The position numbers were made by a program, and so were the translations under genes. The notes beneath the pieces are model-generated. The model searched no databases. It was not told the DNA's origin and saw nothing but the letters and a program-made list of their open reading frames with translations. A stretch of DNA of 64,000 bases from Providencia stuartii (GTDB lineage Bacteria; Pseudomonadota; Gammaproteobacteria; Enterobacterales; Enterobacteriaceae), in assembly GCA_900455155.1 (NCBI GenBank), contig UGUC01000002.1, positions 868,001-932,000 of the forward strand, given 5' to 3'. Every line of letters begins with the position of its first letter. Position 1 is the stretch's first letter. Of the stretch, positions 54,732 to 64,000 are shown piece by piece.

Positions 54732-56010
54732 AAGAGCAGGAAAACGTGCTCAGGTAGCTGCATTAAATGAGCAAGCGATGGCGCGTTTTGCAACACTTTT
54801 TGAGCAACGCTCTGGGGCGAAATCGCATCATGCGGCGGCACATTGGGAAAAAGCTAAACAAGTCGGTTTACCGGTTTTTCGTCATGAAGATTGGCACTAT
54901 ACGCCGTTGCATTCGGTATTGAATACACATTATCGTTTTGCCGAACAAGATCTTGACGAAAAAGCGTGTGAAGCTTTAGCGCTTCCGATTGATGCCTATC
55001 GAATTGTACTTGTTGATGGCCGCTATAGCTCAACACTTAGCTCTATCGATATGGGGCCATTTCAAGTTGCGCTATTAGATAGCCAAGATATGCTGCCCGA
55101 TGCGGTTAATAGTGAGATCTTTTTGCATTTAACGGAAAGTCTTGCTCAACAGCCAATTGTTATTCACCTAGGTGCAAATCAAATTGCACAAAAGCCCCTT
55201 TATCTACTGAATATATCCAGCGGTAGTGATGGCGATACGGTGAATACTAGCCAATATCGCTATCACATCACGTTAGATGCAAACAGCAAAGCGCAAGTGA
55301 TCGAGCATTTTGTCAGTTTTAACGATAAAGCCCATTTTACTGGGGGCCGTTTAACAGTTGAAGTGGGGGATAATGCGCAATATCAGCACTTCAAACTGAA
55401 TAACGAAAACAATGTGGCTCAGCATTTTGCTCATAATGACATCGTGGTTGGTCGCGATAGCCAAGTATTAAGCAGCAGCTTTTTGCTGGGTGGAGCACTA
55501 ACGCGCCATCATACGAGCGCACAACTGATGGGTGAAAATGGGCATTTTTCACTCAATAGCTTGTTATTGCCAAAAGACAGTGAAATTGTCGATACTCGGA
55601 CTTACCTTGAACACAATGTAGGTCAGTGTGAAAGCCGGCAATTACATAAAGTCATTGCCATGGACGGAAGTAAAGCCGTGTTCAATGGCATGATCAAAGT
55701 GGCGCCAAATGCCTTAAAAACAGACGGTCAAATGAGCAATCACACGTTATTATTGGGTGATAAAGCCGAAGTTGACACTAAGCCTCAGCTAGAAATTTAT
55801 GCTGATGATGTGAAGTGTGGGCATGGTGCAACGGTAGGCCGTATTGATGATGAGCAGTTATTTTACCTGCGTTCCAGAGGGATTGACGGCAAAGCCGCAA
55901 AACATATGATTATCATTGCTTTTGCAGCGGAGTTGACTGAGTCGATTGAAAATGAAGAACTCAAACAAGCCGTCATGGCGAATATTCGCCAACGCTTAGC
56001 AGAGGTCTAA
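54706..56010 (+). CDS. sufD: Fe-S assembly protein SufD
   Basis: SufB paralogue and partner in SufBC2D, needed for iron entry. From ATG 54706 ([14 protein letters not shown]), inside the end of sufC and preceded by GGAGGAGCAAGG, it has 434 residues. The beta-helix core and the C-terminal [37 protein letters not shown] block are typical. The frame reaching back to 54628 within sufC is not used. sufS follows after 7 bp. Confidence 0.95.
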   Translation: MAGLLTNSERAGKRAQVAALNEQAMARFATLFEQRSGAKSHHAAAHWEKAKQVGLPVFRHEDWHYTPLHSVLNTHYRFAEQDLDEKACEALALPIDAYRIVLVDGRYSSTLSSIDMGPFQVALLDSQDMLPDAVNSEIFLHLTESLAQQPIVIHLGANQIAQKPLYLLNISSGSDGDTVNTSQYRYHITLDANSKAQVIEHFVSFNDKAHFTGGRLTVEVGDNAQYQHFKLNNENNVAQHFAHNDIVVGRDSQVLSSSFLLGGALTRHHTSAQLMGENGHFSLNSLLLPKDSEIVDTRTYLEHNVGQCESRQLHKVIAMDGSKAVFNGMIKVAPNALKTDGQMSNHTLLLGDKAEVDTKPQLEIYADDVKCGHGATVGRIDDEQLFYLRSRGIDGKAAKHMIIIAFAAELTESIENEELKQAVMANIRQRLAEV

Positions 56011-56017
56011 TACGCGT

Positions 56018-57256
56018 ATGACATACAACGTAACAGCAGTTAGGCAGGATTTTCCTGCCTTATCCCAAAGTGTGAATAATCATCCTTTGGTCTATCTTGA
56101 TAGTGCAGCAAGTGCACAGAAGCCTCTGCAAGTGATTGAAAAAGAGAGCGAGTTTACGTTGCATCAATATGCTGCGGTACATCGTGGGATACATACCCTC
56201 AGCGCGCAAGCGACAAGCATGATGGAAGAGGTACGCCAAAAAGCGGCCGATTTTATTCATGCCTCTTCAGCAGAAGAAATAGTTTTTGTTAAAGGCACAA
56301 CCGAAGCAATCAACCTTGTTGCCAATACCTTCGGGCGAACATTTATCGGTAAAGGCGATAATATTGTCATTACTGAGATGGAACACCACGCCAACATCGT
56401 ACCTTGGTACATATTAGCCGAATCTATAGGCTTTGAAATTCGGGTCATTCCTGTTAGTGACGATGGGCGGTTACTGTTAACGCAACTTGGTGAACTCATT
56501 GATGCCAAAACACGGTTATTGAGCTTTACTCACATCTCTAATGTGCTAGGCACCGTTAACCCCGTTAAAGAGATTATTCAGCAAGCGAGGGCTTTAGCGG
56601 CTAATTGTGGGGCTGAGTTGTATGTGCTAGTCGATGGCGCTCAAGGTGCGATGCACACTGTTGTTGATGTGCAAGAGTTAGACTGTGATTTTTATACTTT
56701 CTCAGGGCATAAACTGTATGGGCCGACAGGGATTGGCATTCTGTATGGCAAAAAATCACTTTTAGATAAGATGCCTCCGTGGGAAGGGGGCGGAGCAATG
56801 ATCCGCCATGTCAGTCTTAAAAACGGGATCACTTATGCGGATGCGCCATGGCGTTTTGAAGCAGGAACCCCCAATGTTAGCGCCATTATTGGCTTAGGGG
56901 CGGCCTTTGATTATCTCAACACGTTAGGGAGAGCAGAAGCCTTTGCTTATGAAAAGGAAGTGATGTCCTATGCTTCTAAAAAATTAAAAGAAATTCCCTC
57001 ATTAACCCTATACGGTAACGATCAACGTGAAGGGGTGATTGCATTTAACCTCGGCGCACATCATGCTTACGATGTTGGCTCTTTTTTAGATCAATATGGT
57101 ATTGCTATCCGTACTGGGCACCATTGTGCATTACCATTGATGGACCGCTATAATGTTCCTGCAATGTGTCGCGCTTCGGTAGGTATCTATACGACCAAAG
57201 AAGAGATAGATTCCTTATTCAATGCATTACAGCGCATTAAAAAATTGTTAGGCTAG
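56018..57256 (+). CDS. sufS: Cysteine desulfurase SufS
   Basis: PLP enzyme, 412 residues, that takes sulfur from cysteine and hands it to SufE. The PLP Lys lies in [16 protein letters not shown] and the active-site Cys in [15 protein letters not shown]. Other conserved blocks are [11 protein letters not shown] and [11 protein letters not shown]. It ends the sufABCDS part; a terminator follows before sufE. Confidence 0.97.
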   Translation: MTYNVTAVRQDFPALSQSVNNHPLVYLDSAASAQKPLQVIEKESEFTLHQYAAVHRGIHTLSAQATSMMEEVRQKAADFIHASSAEEIVFVKGTTEAINLVANTFGRTFIGKGDNIVITEMEHHANIVPWYILAESIGFEIRVIPVSDDGRLLLTQLGELIDAKTRLLSFTHISNVLGTVNPVKEIIQQARALAANCGAELYVLVDGAQGAMHTVVDVQELDCDFYTFSGHKLYGPTGIGILYGKKSLLDKMPPWEGGGAMIRHVSLKNGITYADAPWRFEAGTPNVSAIIGLGAAFDYLNTLGRAEAFAYEKEVMSYASKKLKEIPSLTLYGNDQREGVIAFNLGAHHAYDVGSFLDQYGIAIRTGHHCALPLMDRYNVPAMCRASVGIYTTKEEIDSLFNALQRIKKLLG

Positions 57257-57290
57257 GCGTTAAAGCCTGATTGTTTTGTTATCATTGACT

Positions 57291-57319
57291 GAAAAAGCCA
57301 ATATGTTATTGGCTTTTTC
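57291..57319 (+). terminator. Terminator between sufS and sufE
   Basis: GAAAAAGCCAATA and TATTGGCTTTTTC form a 13-bp dyad (57291-57319) ending in T residues, 35 bases after sufS. In E. coli sufS and sufE are adjacent; here 169 bp and this hairpin separate them. Confidence 0.85.
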
Positions 57320-57425
57320 ATTTATTAACCCTGCTCCTATTAACTGAACGATTTGCTAATCAGCAGAGAAAACGAATCAGGTTGACTAGCCTTAGAGACA
57401 TTTGTGATTAATTAAGGAAAGAAGT

Positions 57426-57842
57426 ATGCCAGCTTTACCCGATGAACATAAATTGCTACGGAATTTTGCACGTTGCCAAGACTGGGAAGAGCGTTATCTA
57501 TACATGATAGAGCTTGGTGGGCGCTTAACGCCATTAACAGAGCAACAACGTAGCGATAGTAACTTGATTGCAGGTTGTCAAAGCCAAGTCTGGATAGATA
57601 TGCAAAAACAGCCAGATGGTAGCATTTGTTTTGCTGGTGATAGTGACGCGGCGATCGTGAAAGGGTTAGTTGCAATAGTCATTATTCTTTTTCAGGGGAA
57701 AACGGCTGAGCAGATCTTGTCAGTAGATGTCAAATCATTTTTCGCTCAACTTGCTTTGGAGCAGCATTTGACGCCGTCGCGTACTCAGGGCCTTAATGCG
57801 ATGATCCGGACAATCCTTTCCCGAGCAACACAGCTACAATAA
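57426..57842 (+). CDS. sufE: Sulfur acceptor protein SufE
   Basis: Accepts persulfide sulfur from SufS and passes it to SufB; 138 residues, the E. coli length. The acceptor is Cys51 in SNLIAGCQSQVWI. AAGGAAAG precedes the ATG. The gene probably has its own promoter in the sufS-sufE gap because of the terminator there. Confidence 0.95.
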   Translation: MPALPDEHKLLRNFARCQDWEERYLYMIELGGRLTPLTEQQRSDSNLIAGCQSQVWIDMQKQPDGSICFAGDSDAAIVKGLVAIVIILFQGKTAEQILSVDVKSFFAQLALEQHLTPSRTQGLNAMIRTILSRATQLQ

Positions 57843-57848
57843 TTATCT

Positions 57849-57883
57849 CGCGGGGAATACTATTTCCCTGCTTGTTTTTTTTG
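57849..57883 (+). terminator. Terminator after sufE
   Basis: GCGGGGAAT and ATTTCCCTGC pair with one G-U and one bulge, and TTGTTTTTTTT follows. It ends sufE. The remaining sequence to 58169 (upstream of the L,D-transpeptidase gene) shows no other gene. Confidence 0.8.
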
Positions 57884-58169
57884 AACTGTTCTGAGCAGCC
57901 ATCCCTCGTATTCATGATTAACTCTTCGATTTAGCTTAACTCATTGTTTCATCAATGATATAACGATTACTACTTACAAAATATTCAACGGGTATTAAAG
58001 ATAAGCAATATAGTTGCTATTATGTACATCTTGAATGAGAAGCGATGTCTATCCGCTTCGAATCGTCGAGTTGTGGCTAAGCTCCATTTGAATTTCTCGT
58101 GGCTGCTTTTTTGCTGCCTAGCTACCCCTCAAGTTATTAGAGCATAGTTTGGTATTCCCTGGAGTCGGT

Positions 58170-59247
58170 ATGAAGAAAGCGTTAACTGTGGCAAGTTTGT
58201 TTGTGGCAAGTGTATTGCTATCGCCAGTACAAGCGAAGGATTATCCATTACCAGATAGCAATACGCGCCTTATCGGGGAAAATACACACTATGTTGTTCC
58301 CAATGATGGTCGTTCATTAGAAATGATTGCCAGCGAATATCAAATTGGTTTACTGGCGATGCTAGAAGCGAACCCCGGGTACGGATCCTTATTTACCCGA
58401 AGCTGGCAAAGAGTTGATTATTCCGACGCAAATGTTATTGCCAGCAACACCTCGGACGGGGATTATTATTAACCTCGCCGAATTAAGACTGTATTACTAT
58501 CCTGAAGGTAGTAAAGAAGTGGTGGTCTATCCTATCGGAATTGGTCAATTAGGGCGTGATACACCGGAAATGGTGACATCTGTGAGCCAATCCATTAAAG
58601 ATCCCACATGGACGCCAACGGCGAAATATTCGTAAAAATTATGCCAAAGAAGGGATCACTTTGCCTGCGGTGGTACCCGCAGGGCCAGACAACCCAATGG
58701 GGCTTTACGCGTTACGTTTAGCATATGGCAGAGGTGAATATTTAATTCACGGCACGAATGCTGATTTTGGTATTGGTATGCGTGTTAGCTCAGGCTGTAT
58801 TCGTCTACGCCCAGATGATATTGAAGCTCTGTTTAAAACGGTTCCTAAAGGAACGCGAGTGCAAGTGATCAATCAACCGGTTAAATATTCAAAAGAAGCT
58901 GATGGTAGCTATTACATCGAAGTACACCAACCTCTTTCCAAGAAAGCCTCCAGATGATCCACAAACAATGCCGATACCGCTCTCTGATGATTTTAAACGT
59001 TTCCTTGAAAATGAAGAGATTGATAAAGCATTAGTGGAAAAAGAGCTGGCAAGGCGTTCAGGGGTTGCCTGTGAGGGTTAACAAGGAGCAGGGGGTTGAA
59101 AGGCAATATGAACCGGAGTACAGCGTGAGTGGCAGCCAAACGGATGAAGTCATCAATGAACAGGGGAAATATCCAGCGTTGAATCCGATTGATGAATTTA
59201 CTATTTCACAGCCTCAACCTGTCTATCAGGGATCTGAAAACGAATAA
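58170..59247 (+). CDS. ldtE: L,D-transpeptidase LdtE/YnhG type, four +1 frameshifts
   Basis: Periplasmic YkuD-domain enzyme acting on peptidoglycan. ATG 58170 (GGAG site at 58161) opens a signal peptide ending [10 protein letters not shown] LysM-like segment ([20 protein letters not shown]) precedes the YkuD domain with [13 protein letters not shown] and the catalytic Cys in [14 protein letters not shown]. Extra bases lie near 58375 (sense [11 protein letters not shown]), 58625 (sense [10 protein letters not shown]), 58945 and 59055; corrected length is 357 residues. Position between sufE and lpp matches E. coli ldtE. Whether it crosslinks peptidoglycan or anchors Lpp is not decidable here. 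Confidence 0.9.
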
Positions 59248-59261
59248 CAGGTAAAAAAATA

Positions 59262-59282
59262 AGGGCCTAATATCTAGGCCCT
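59262..59282 (-). terminator. Terminator of lpp (minus strand)
   Basis: AGGGCCTA (59262-59269) and TAGGCCCT (59275-59282) form an 8-bp stem with a five-base loop; on the minus strand TTATTTTTTT follows. A second dyad nearer lpp (59298-59327, CGGTATAA and TTATACCG) may add to 3' stability. Confidence 0.85.
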
Positions 59283-59341
59283 CTACATATAAGATTATGC
59301 GGTATAAAACAGTAGACTGTTATACCGTTGCTAATTCAAAC

Positions 59342-59578
59342 TTACTTTTTGTAAGAACGAACTTGGTTATCAAGACGTTGGTTAGCACGAGCTGCTTCTT
59401 GTTGTGCAGCTTGAACTTCAGCGCGAATAGTCTGGACATCGTTGCTCAGTTGATCAACTTTACCATTCAGAGTTTGCACGTCTGAAGAGAGTTTTTGCAC
59501 TTCAGTGCTGTTAGAACAACCCGCCAGTAATGCTGAAGCTAGAACGATAGAGCCCAGAACAATTTTAGTACGAATCAT
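59342..59578 (-). CDS. lpp: Major outer-membrane (Braun) lipoprotein Lpp
   Basis: Trimeric coiled-coil lipoprotein of 78 residues, the E. coli length, tying the outer membrane to peptidoglycan. The lipobox LLAGC gives acylated Cys21; the heptad region [21 protein letters not shown] follows; the C-terminal Lys78 is the crosslinking residue. It is on the minus strand, convergent with ldtE and upstream of which lies pykF, as in E. coli. Confidence 0.98.
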   Translation of the reverse strand: MIRTKIVLGSIVLASALLAGCSNSTEVQKLSSDVQTLNGKVDQLSNDVQTIRAEVQAAQQEAARANQRLDNQVRSYKK

Positions 59579-60035
59579 TATTTTACCCTCTAGATAGATT
59601 TATCTTGAAAATACCAAAGTAAGCGACCAGTAAAATAGATATCAGATTGTTTCTAACATCTACTTATTCCATATGAACAACGCAATGTGTTCAGGAATGG
59701 TACTTACTTTTTCTTATGCTAGTACTTAATTTCCAGTTTTGCTAGAAATACTTTTAGCCAGACAGTAGGAAAAATAAGAAAAAATGTATTCTCAACTCTC
59801 AAGGCTATTATTCAATCAAATCAAACTCTCTTTGAGATATTAGTCTAATATAGCAAATGAATAATAGATTGCAATAACGCCATAAATCAAAATATTCTCT
59901 ACCGGAAGCATTTTATGTTAAAACAAAACATCCTACCTTATTCGACTAATAGTATAAGTGTTGGATGAGCGAAAATGGCAACCATTTATTGTGCTCAGGC
60001 AGAATGACAAGCATTCATTTATTGAAACATGACTT
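59579..60035. other. lpp upstream region, no gene seen
   Basis: Very AT-rich sequence that should carry the strong lpp promoter on the minus strand. I see no ORF or RNA gene that I can support between lpp and the pykF terminator. Confidence 0.5.
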
Positions 60036-60076
60036 AAAAAAACAAAAACGGGAAAAAACAAAGTTCTCCCCGTTTT
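60036..60076 (-). terminator. Terminator of pykF
   Basis: AAAACGGG (60045-60052) and CCCGTTTT (60069-60076) form an 8-bp stem around a 16-base loop; on the minus strand TTGTTTTTTT follows. It lies 53 bases after the pykF stop. Confidence 0.75.
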
Positions 60077-60129
60077 AATTACGCCCTAAACGATGTCTTA
60101 AGACGTTATGGATTTTAAGCTATTGCTAA

Positions 60130-61550
60130 TTACAGCACGTGTACGGAAGATGTATTGGTTGTTCCGCTTGGAACTAATGCACCAGATACCATCACAATAG
60201 CATCACCTTCTTTCGCCAAGCCGCTATTTAAAGCTGCACGTTTACCTTCGCGGTAAAAATCATCTGTTTGATGTGAAACCACCAACCATCATTGGTACTA
60301 CACCTTTTACCAATAACAACTGACGAGCGGTTTCTTCGTTAGTGGTTAGCGCTAAAATAGGCGCGGTAGGGAAGTATTTACGGACTGATTTGGCTGATTT
60401 ACCGCCGAAAGTAGCAACGACAATCAGTGGAACGTCTAACTTCTCAGACATCTCAACGGCGCCACGGCAAAACCGCTTCGGTGACACGTAGGCGTTGGCC
60501 TGGTTTTTGGTTATCAATACGGGTTGGCATGATGCGATCTGTGCGCTCACAAATCGTTGCCATGATAGTAACGGCTTCAACAGGGTATTTGCCTTTAGCA
60601 CTTTCACCGGAAAGCATCACAGCATCCGTACCATCAAGGATGGCGTTTGCCACGTCGCCTGCTTCAGCGCGAGTAGGGCGTGGGTTTTTGATCATTGAAA
60701 TCTAACATTTGCGTTGCGGTGATCACGACTTTACGTGCAGCAACACATTTCTCAATCATCATTTTTTGGGGCGAAAATAACTTCTTCTACAGGGATCTCA
60801 ACACCCAAGTCACCACGGGCAACCCATGATACCATCAGACGCTTCTAGGATATCATCAAAGTTATTCAAACCTTCTTGGTTTTCAATTTTGGAGATGATC
60901 TGAATATTTTCGCCACCGTGTTTTTTCAGGTGGAGCACGGATTTCTTCCACATCAGAACGTTTACGGATAAACGACGCGGCGACAAAATCGACGCCTTGC
61001 TCACAACCAAAAATCAGGTCTTCTTTATCTTTTTCAGCGAGAGCAGGTAAACCAATAGAGACGCCGGGTAGGTTAACGCCTTTTTTCTCACCTAAATCAC
61101 CATTATTCAAGACTTCACAGATCACTTCTGTCGCGGTGACATCTTTCACTTTCATGCCAATTAAACCGTCGTCGACTAAAACGGTATCACCCGCGTTAAG
61201 ATCTGCGGTCAAACCGGCATAAGTTACAGCAACTCTGTCTTTAATTACCGATAACTGAGGTATCTGTAGTGAATGTAAAAGTTTGACCAGCAAACGAGAG
61301 AAACATCGTTACCGCCCTCAAGTTTCATAGTGCGGATTTCAGGCCCTTTAGTATCAAGCAGGATAGCGCTTGTTTGCCAGTTCTCGCACAGACTGCACGT
61401 AAGATTTTTGATACGTTGACCATGCTCTTCATAGTCGCCGTGAGAGAAGTTGAGACGCATGACATTCATGCCTGCATCAAGAAGTTGGTTCAATTTTTCT
61501 TCTGATTCGGTTTTTGGACCGATGGTACAAACAATTTTCGTTTTTTTCAT
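60130..61550 (-). CDS. pykF: Pyruvate kinase I, about eight +1 frameshifts
   Basis: Glycolytic enzyme making pyruvate and ATP from PEP and ADP. The gene starts at ATG 61550 ([19 protein letters not shown]) and ends [15 protein letters not shown] at TAA 60130-60132. The span is 1421 bases, eight more than the 1413 for 470 codons plus stop, consistent with eight single-base insertions; clean pieces include [39 protein letters not shown] and [20 protein letters not shown]. As an intact pykF is expected, the breaks are almost certainly sequencing error. Confidence 0.93.
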
Positions 61551-61749
61551 GGCAGTCTATCTAAAGGTTATAAAGGAAATCGGTATTGTCGTCGATTCAT
61601 GAATACGTTTTGTTGCGCAACGCATTGTATTAAGAATAGGCGACAGTCTGGTGTTCAATGCAATTATGTTGTGGATTAGATCACATTTTTTATGCTAATT
61701 ATTATGATTGTAACCTAATGCACTAAAGCTAACTTACTGATTTATTTTT

Positions 61750-61765
61750 GATGAAACCTTTCAGC
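61750..61765 (-). promoter_or_regulatory. Cra (FruR) binding site candidate upstream of pykF
   Basis: TGAAACCTTTCA at 61752-61763 (extended GATGAAACC-TTTCAGC) resembles the Cra operator core TGAAWCGATTCA. Cra represses pykF in E. coli. It lies about 200 bp upstream of the start in the 61551-61953 gap, which contains no gene. Two copies of TGTTGCGCAAC (61611 and 61871) flank it. Confidence 0.6.
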
Positions 61766-61953
61766 TTGTGCGATTATTATAGACAACAAAAAACTGTGAG
61801 ACAAATCAAATTTTGCAAAATTGAGTGAAGAGATATTTCAGATCAAAATAATTGAAGATTTTATCGGTGCTGTTGCGCAACACGAGAAGGTGGTCACAAA
61901 AACGGTGGAGCAGATAAGAAAACAAGGGAGAAACAGTGAATAACATCGTTGAA

Positions 61954-62030
61954 TGGTGCGTCCGAGTAGACTCGAACTACCGACCCCCACCATGTCAAGG
62001 TGGTGCTCTAACCAACTGAGCTACGGACGC
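61954..62030 (-). tRNA. tRNA-Val (GAC), copy 3 in transcript order
   Basis: A 77-nt cloverleaf on the minus strand: acceptor GCGTCCG, D arm TAGCTCAGTTGGTTAGAGC, anticodon loop CTTGACATGG with GAC, T arm GGTAGTTCGAGTCTACC-like, encoded CCA. It closely resembles E. coli valV/valW, which also lie near mdtK. Confidence 0.96.
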
Positions 62031-62056
62031 ATTGTAATATCATTGACGTTGTGAAA

Positions 62057-62133
62057 TGGTGCGTCCGAGTAGACTCGAACTACCGACCCCCACCATGTCA
62101 AGGTGGTGCTCTAACCAACTGAGCTACGGACGC
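62057..62133 (-). tRNA. tRNA-Val (GAC), copy 2 in transcript order
   Basis: Identical by eye to the copies on either side, 77 nt including encoded CCA, anticodon GAC. The 26-base spacers around it are near-identical (CATTGACGTT motif), a sign of tandem duplication. Confidence 0.96.
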
Positions 62134-62160
62134 ATTGCAATTTCATTGACGTTTTTGAAA

Positions 62161-62237
62161 TGGTGCGTCCGAGTAGACTCGAACTACCGACCCCCACCAT
62201 GTCAAGGTGGTGCTCTAACCAACTGAGCTACGGACGC
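62161..62237 (-). tRNA. tRNA-Val (GAC), copy 1 in transcript order
   Basis: First tRNA behind the promoter at 62271-62299, 77 nt including CCA, anticodon GAC, same sequence as the other two. The three genes should be one transcript. Confidence 0.96.
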
Positions 62238-62270
62238 GTTTCAAAACTGTCAGGGTGACAACGGGAACGA

Positions 62271-62299
62271 ATATTAACGTCCTACCGCCGTTCTGGCAA
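62271..62299 (-). promoter_or_regulatory. Sigma-70 promoter of the tRNA-Val operon
   Basis: On the minus strand TTGCCA (62294-62299) and TAATAT (62271-62276) are separated by exactly 17 bp, about 33 bp upstream of the first tRNA. The spacing and boxes fit a strong sigma-70 promoter. Confidence 0.75.
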
Positions 62300-62395
62300 G
62301 GGGAAAATGTATTTTCGTGATAGTTTGCTCGTATTTACAGCGACTAAAGCAAAAATACATTCCCCAATCGAATAATTTGCTTGTTATTCCATCAA

Positions 62396-63769
62396 TTAGC
62401 GCGTTGAACGAAGTAAAACAACGCTATCAGGTTGCCTATGGATCCACCAAATACGGGTGGCCATACCCACGGCAGCCGCACTTAGACCCACAATAAATCC
62501 GATCCAAAAGCCTTTAGGCCCCATCGCAGGGAAGATAAAGTCAGTTAATGCGAGTACATAACCCACAGGTAATCCTAAAATCCAGTAAGCGGTAAAGGTA
62601 ATAAAGAAGATAGAACGCGTATCTTTATAGCCGCGTAAAATACCTGCACCGATGACCTGCACCGAATCTGAAAGCTGGTAAATCGCTGCAAATAGCATGA
62701 GGCTTGAAGCGAGAACAACTACTTCAGGGCTTTTGTTATACATTAACGCAATAGGTTCACGTAAGGTTGCCGTCAGGATCGCGGTACAGCATGCGACTAA
62801 TAAGCCAACTGCCAAACTGGTATAAGAAGAGACTTTCGCTGCTTCAGTCGATTGTTGTCCAAGGTTATAACCCACACGGATAGTGGCAGCGATACCCAAT
62901 GACAATGGGAACATAAACATGACCGAGCTGAAGTTTAATGCAACTTGGTGTCCTGCAACTGCCACGACACCCAGCGGCGCAACCAGCAATGCGACGATGG
63001 CAAATAGTGTCACTTCAAAAAATAACGCTAACCCAATAGGTGCACCTAAAACAAAAATACGTTTCATAATAAGTGGGTTAGGGGAAGCAAAGGGTTGTGT
63101 CGCCTTAATATCGCGTTGTGAGCCCGCTCTTTTTACGTACCAACGCATCATAATGCACATTACCCAGTAGACTGATGCAGTTGCGACACCACAACCCACA
63201 CCACCTAATGCAGGCGCACCAAAATGCCCATAAATAAAGATATAGTTAATGGGAATGTTGACCATCAAGCCGAGAAAACCAATCACCATGCCTGGTTTGG
63301 TTTTGGATAGACCTTCACATTGGCTACGAAAGACCTGATAAAATAGATAGCCGGGCGCACCCCACATAATCGCATGTAAGAAACGGACAGACTTATCTGC
63401 TAGCTCTTCATTAATATGCGGCATGTTACCAATAATTAACTTACTATTATAAAGTAAAAAAATCACACCCAGTGAAAGGAAGAACGCTAGCCATAGCCCT
63501 TGCTGAATTTGATTACCAATTAACTGACGGCGACCAGAACCATTCATCTGTGCGACGATAGGTGTCAGTGCCATTAATAACCCCTGACCAAAAAGAATAG
63601 CTGGCAGCCAGATAGAAAATCCAACTGCAACTGCTGACATCTCGGTTTCACTGACACTACCTGCCATCACGGTATCCACAAAACCCATCGCCGTTTGTGA
63701 AAATTGAGCAAGAATGATCGGAATGCCGAGAGCGAGCAAGCTACGCGCTTCTGTAAAATATTTCTGCAC
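62396..63769 (-). CDS. mdtK: Multidrug efflux pump MdtK (NorM/MATE family)
   Basis: MATE antiporter, 457 residues, the E. coli MdtK length, twelve membrane segments, exporting fluoroquinolones and cationic compounds against Na+ or H+. Typical blocks are [54 protein letters not shown] and [15 protein letters not shown]. It is unbroken and lies upstream of the tRNA-Val genes on the same strand, as in E. coli. The 63770-64000 end shows no gene. Confidence 0.96.
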   Translation of the reverse strand: MQKYFTEARSLLALGIPIILAQFSQTAMGFVDTVMAGSVSETEMSAVAVGFSIWLPAILFGQGLLMALTPIVAQMNGSGRRQLIGNQIQQGLWLAFFLSLGVIFLLYNSKLIIGNMPHINEELADKSVRFLHAIMWGAPGYLFYQVFRSQCEGLSKTKPGMVIGFLGLMVNIPINYIFIYGHFGAPALGGVGCGVATASVYWVMCIMMRWYVKRAGSQRDIKATQPFASPNPLIMKRIFVLGAPIGLALFFEVTLFAIVALLVAPLGVVAVAGHQVALNFSSVMFMFPLSLGIAATIRVGYNLGQQSTEAAKVSSYTSLAVGLLVACCTAILTATLREPIALMYNKSPEVVVLASSLMLFAAIYQLSDSVQVIGAGILRGYKDTRSIFFITFTAYWILGLPVGYVLALTDFIFPAMGPKGFWIGFIVGLSAAAVGMATRIWWIHRQPDSVVLLRSTR

Positions 63770-64000
63770 GCATACACCTTTAGAGTAATAAATACTGATT
63801 AATAGAATATAGAGAAAGAAATGCTAATGATTTTTGATAAATCAAATAGTTAATAGCAACTTTATATTTTAACTCTTTTGATAACTTAAGCCAATGATCT
63901 GTTGTTCTTAATATGAAAGAAAGTTGTATATGGAGCGGCATGATAATGTTACACAAATTCACACATAGGTTGAGCCAAACCACTCAAATTAGATAGATCT

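Noticed and set aside
63780..63983. Minus-strand 67-codon ORF at the right end
   Set aside because: AT-rich, no good start context and no recognisable motif; it lies in the expected mdtK upstream region.

Overview
The window is a chromosomal stretch of a moderately AT-rich enterobacterium. Gene content and order follow the E. coli thrS-to-mdtK segment (thrS, infC, rpmI, rplT, pheMST, ihfA, btuCD, nlpC, aroH, ppsR, ppsA, rprA, ydiK, ydiJ, menI, sufABCDSE, ldtE, lpp, pykF, tRNA-Val, mdtK). Sequence character, an AarP-like MarA/SoxS regulator and a chromosomal FosA point to Morganellaceae, most likely Providencia; this is inference from recall, not a database result.

Layout. 1-3.5 kb: sitDCBA (yfe) Mn/Fe ABC importer on the minus strand behind a near-consensus Fur box; sitD runs off the left edge. 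3.7-9.3 kb: accessory genes (emtA, marC, fosA, a GNAT acetyltransferase, a small membrane protein, an isoprenylcysteine-methyltransferase-type protein, a LysE-type exporter, a decayed membrane gene). 9.4-17.5 kb: translation block, with TWO complete tandem copies of infC. 17.7-18.7 kb: an inserted minus-strand gene for a protein with a eukaryotic-type RhoGAP domain. 18.8-31.5 kb: btuC-btuD, the complete arnBCADTEF lipid A L-Ara4N operon, nlpC, lplA and a phosphoethanolamine-transferase-like gene. 31.9-41.2 kb: AarP-like regulator and a heme-uptake locus (hmuVUTS, two TonB-dependent receptors, hemP, Fur box). 41.4-48 kb: aroH, ppsR, ppsA, the sRNA rprA, ydiK. 48.2-59.2 kb: ydiJ, menI, sufABCDSE, ldtE. 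59.3-64 kb: lpp, pykF with a Cra-like site, three tandem tRNA-Val(GAC) genes, mdtK.

Functional themes are metal and heme acquisition (sit, hmu, suf under iron control), envelope defence (arn, ept-like, lpp, ldtE, emtA, mdtK) and core translation. The two most unusual items are the infC duplication and the RhoGAP-domain protein, which looks like a candidate effector aimed at host Rho GTPases.

Quality caveat. At least nineteen genes, including housekeeping genes (pheT, ppsA, sufB, sufC, pykF), are broken by frameshifts. Every break I resolved base by base is a single EXTRA base, usually in a homopolymer, which indicates insertion-type sequencing or assembly error rather than biology. I give these genes full-length coordinates and name the break points.
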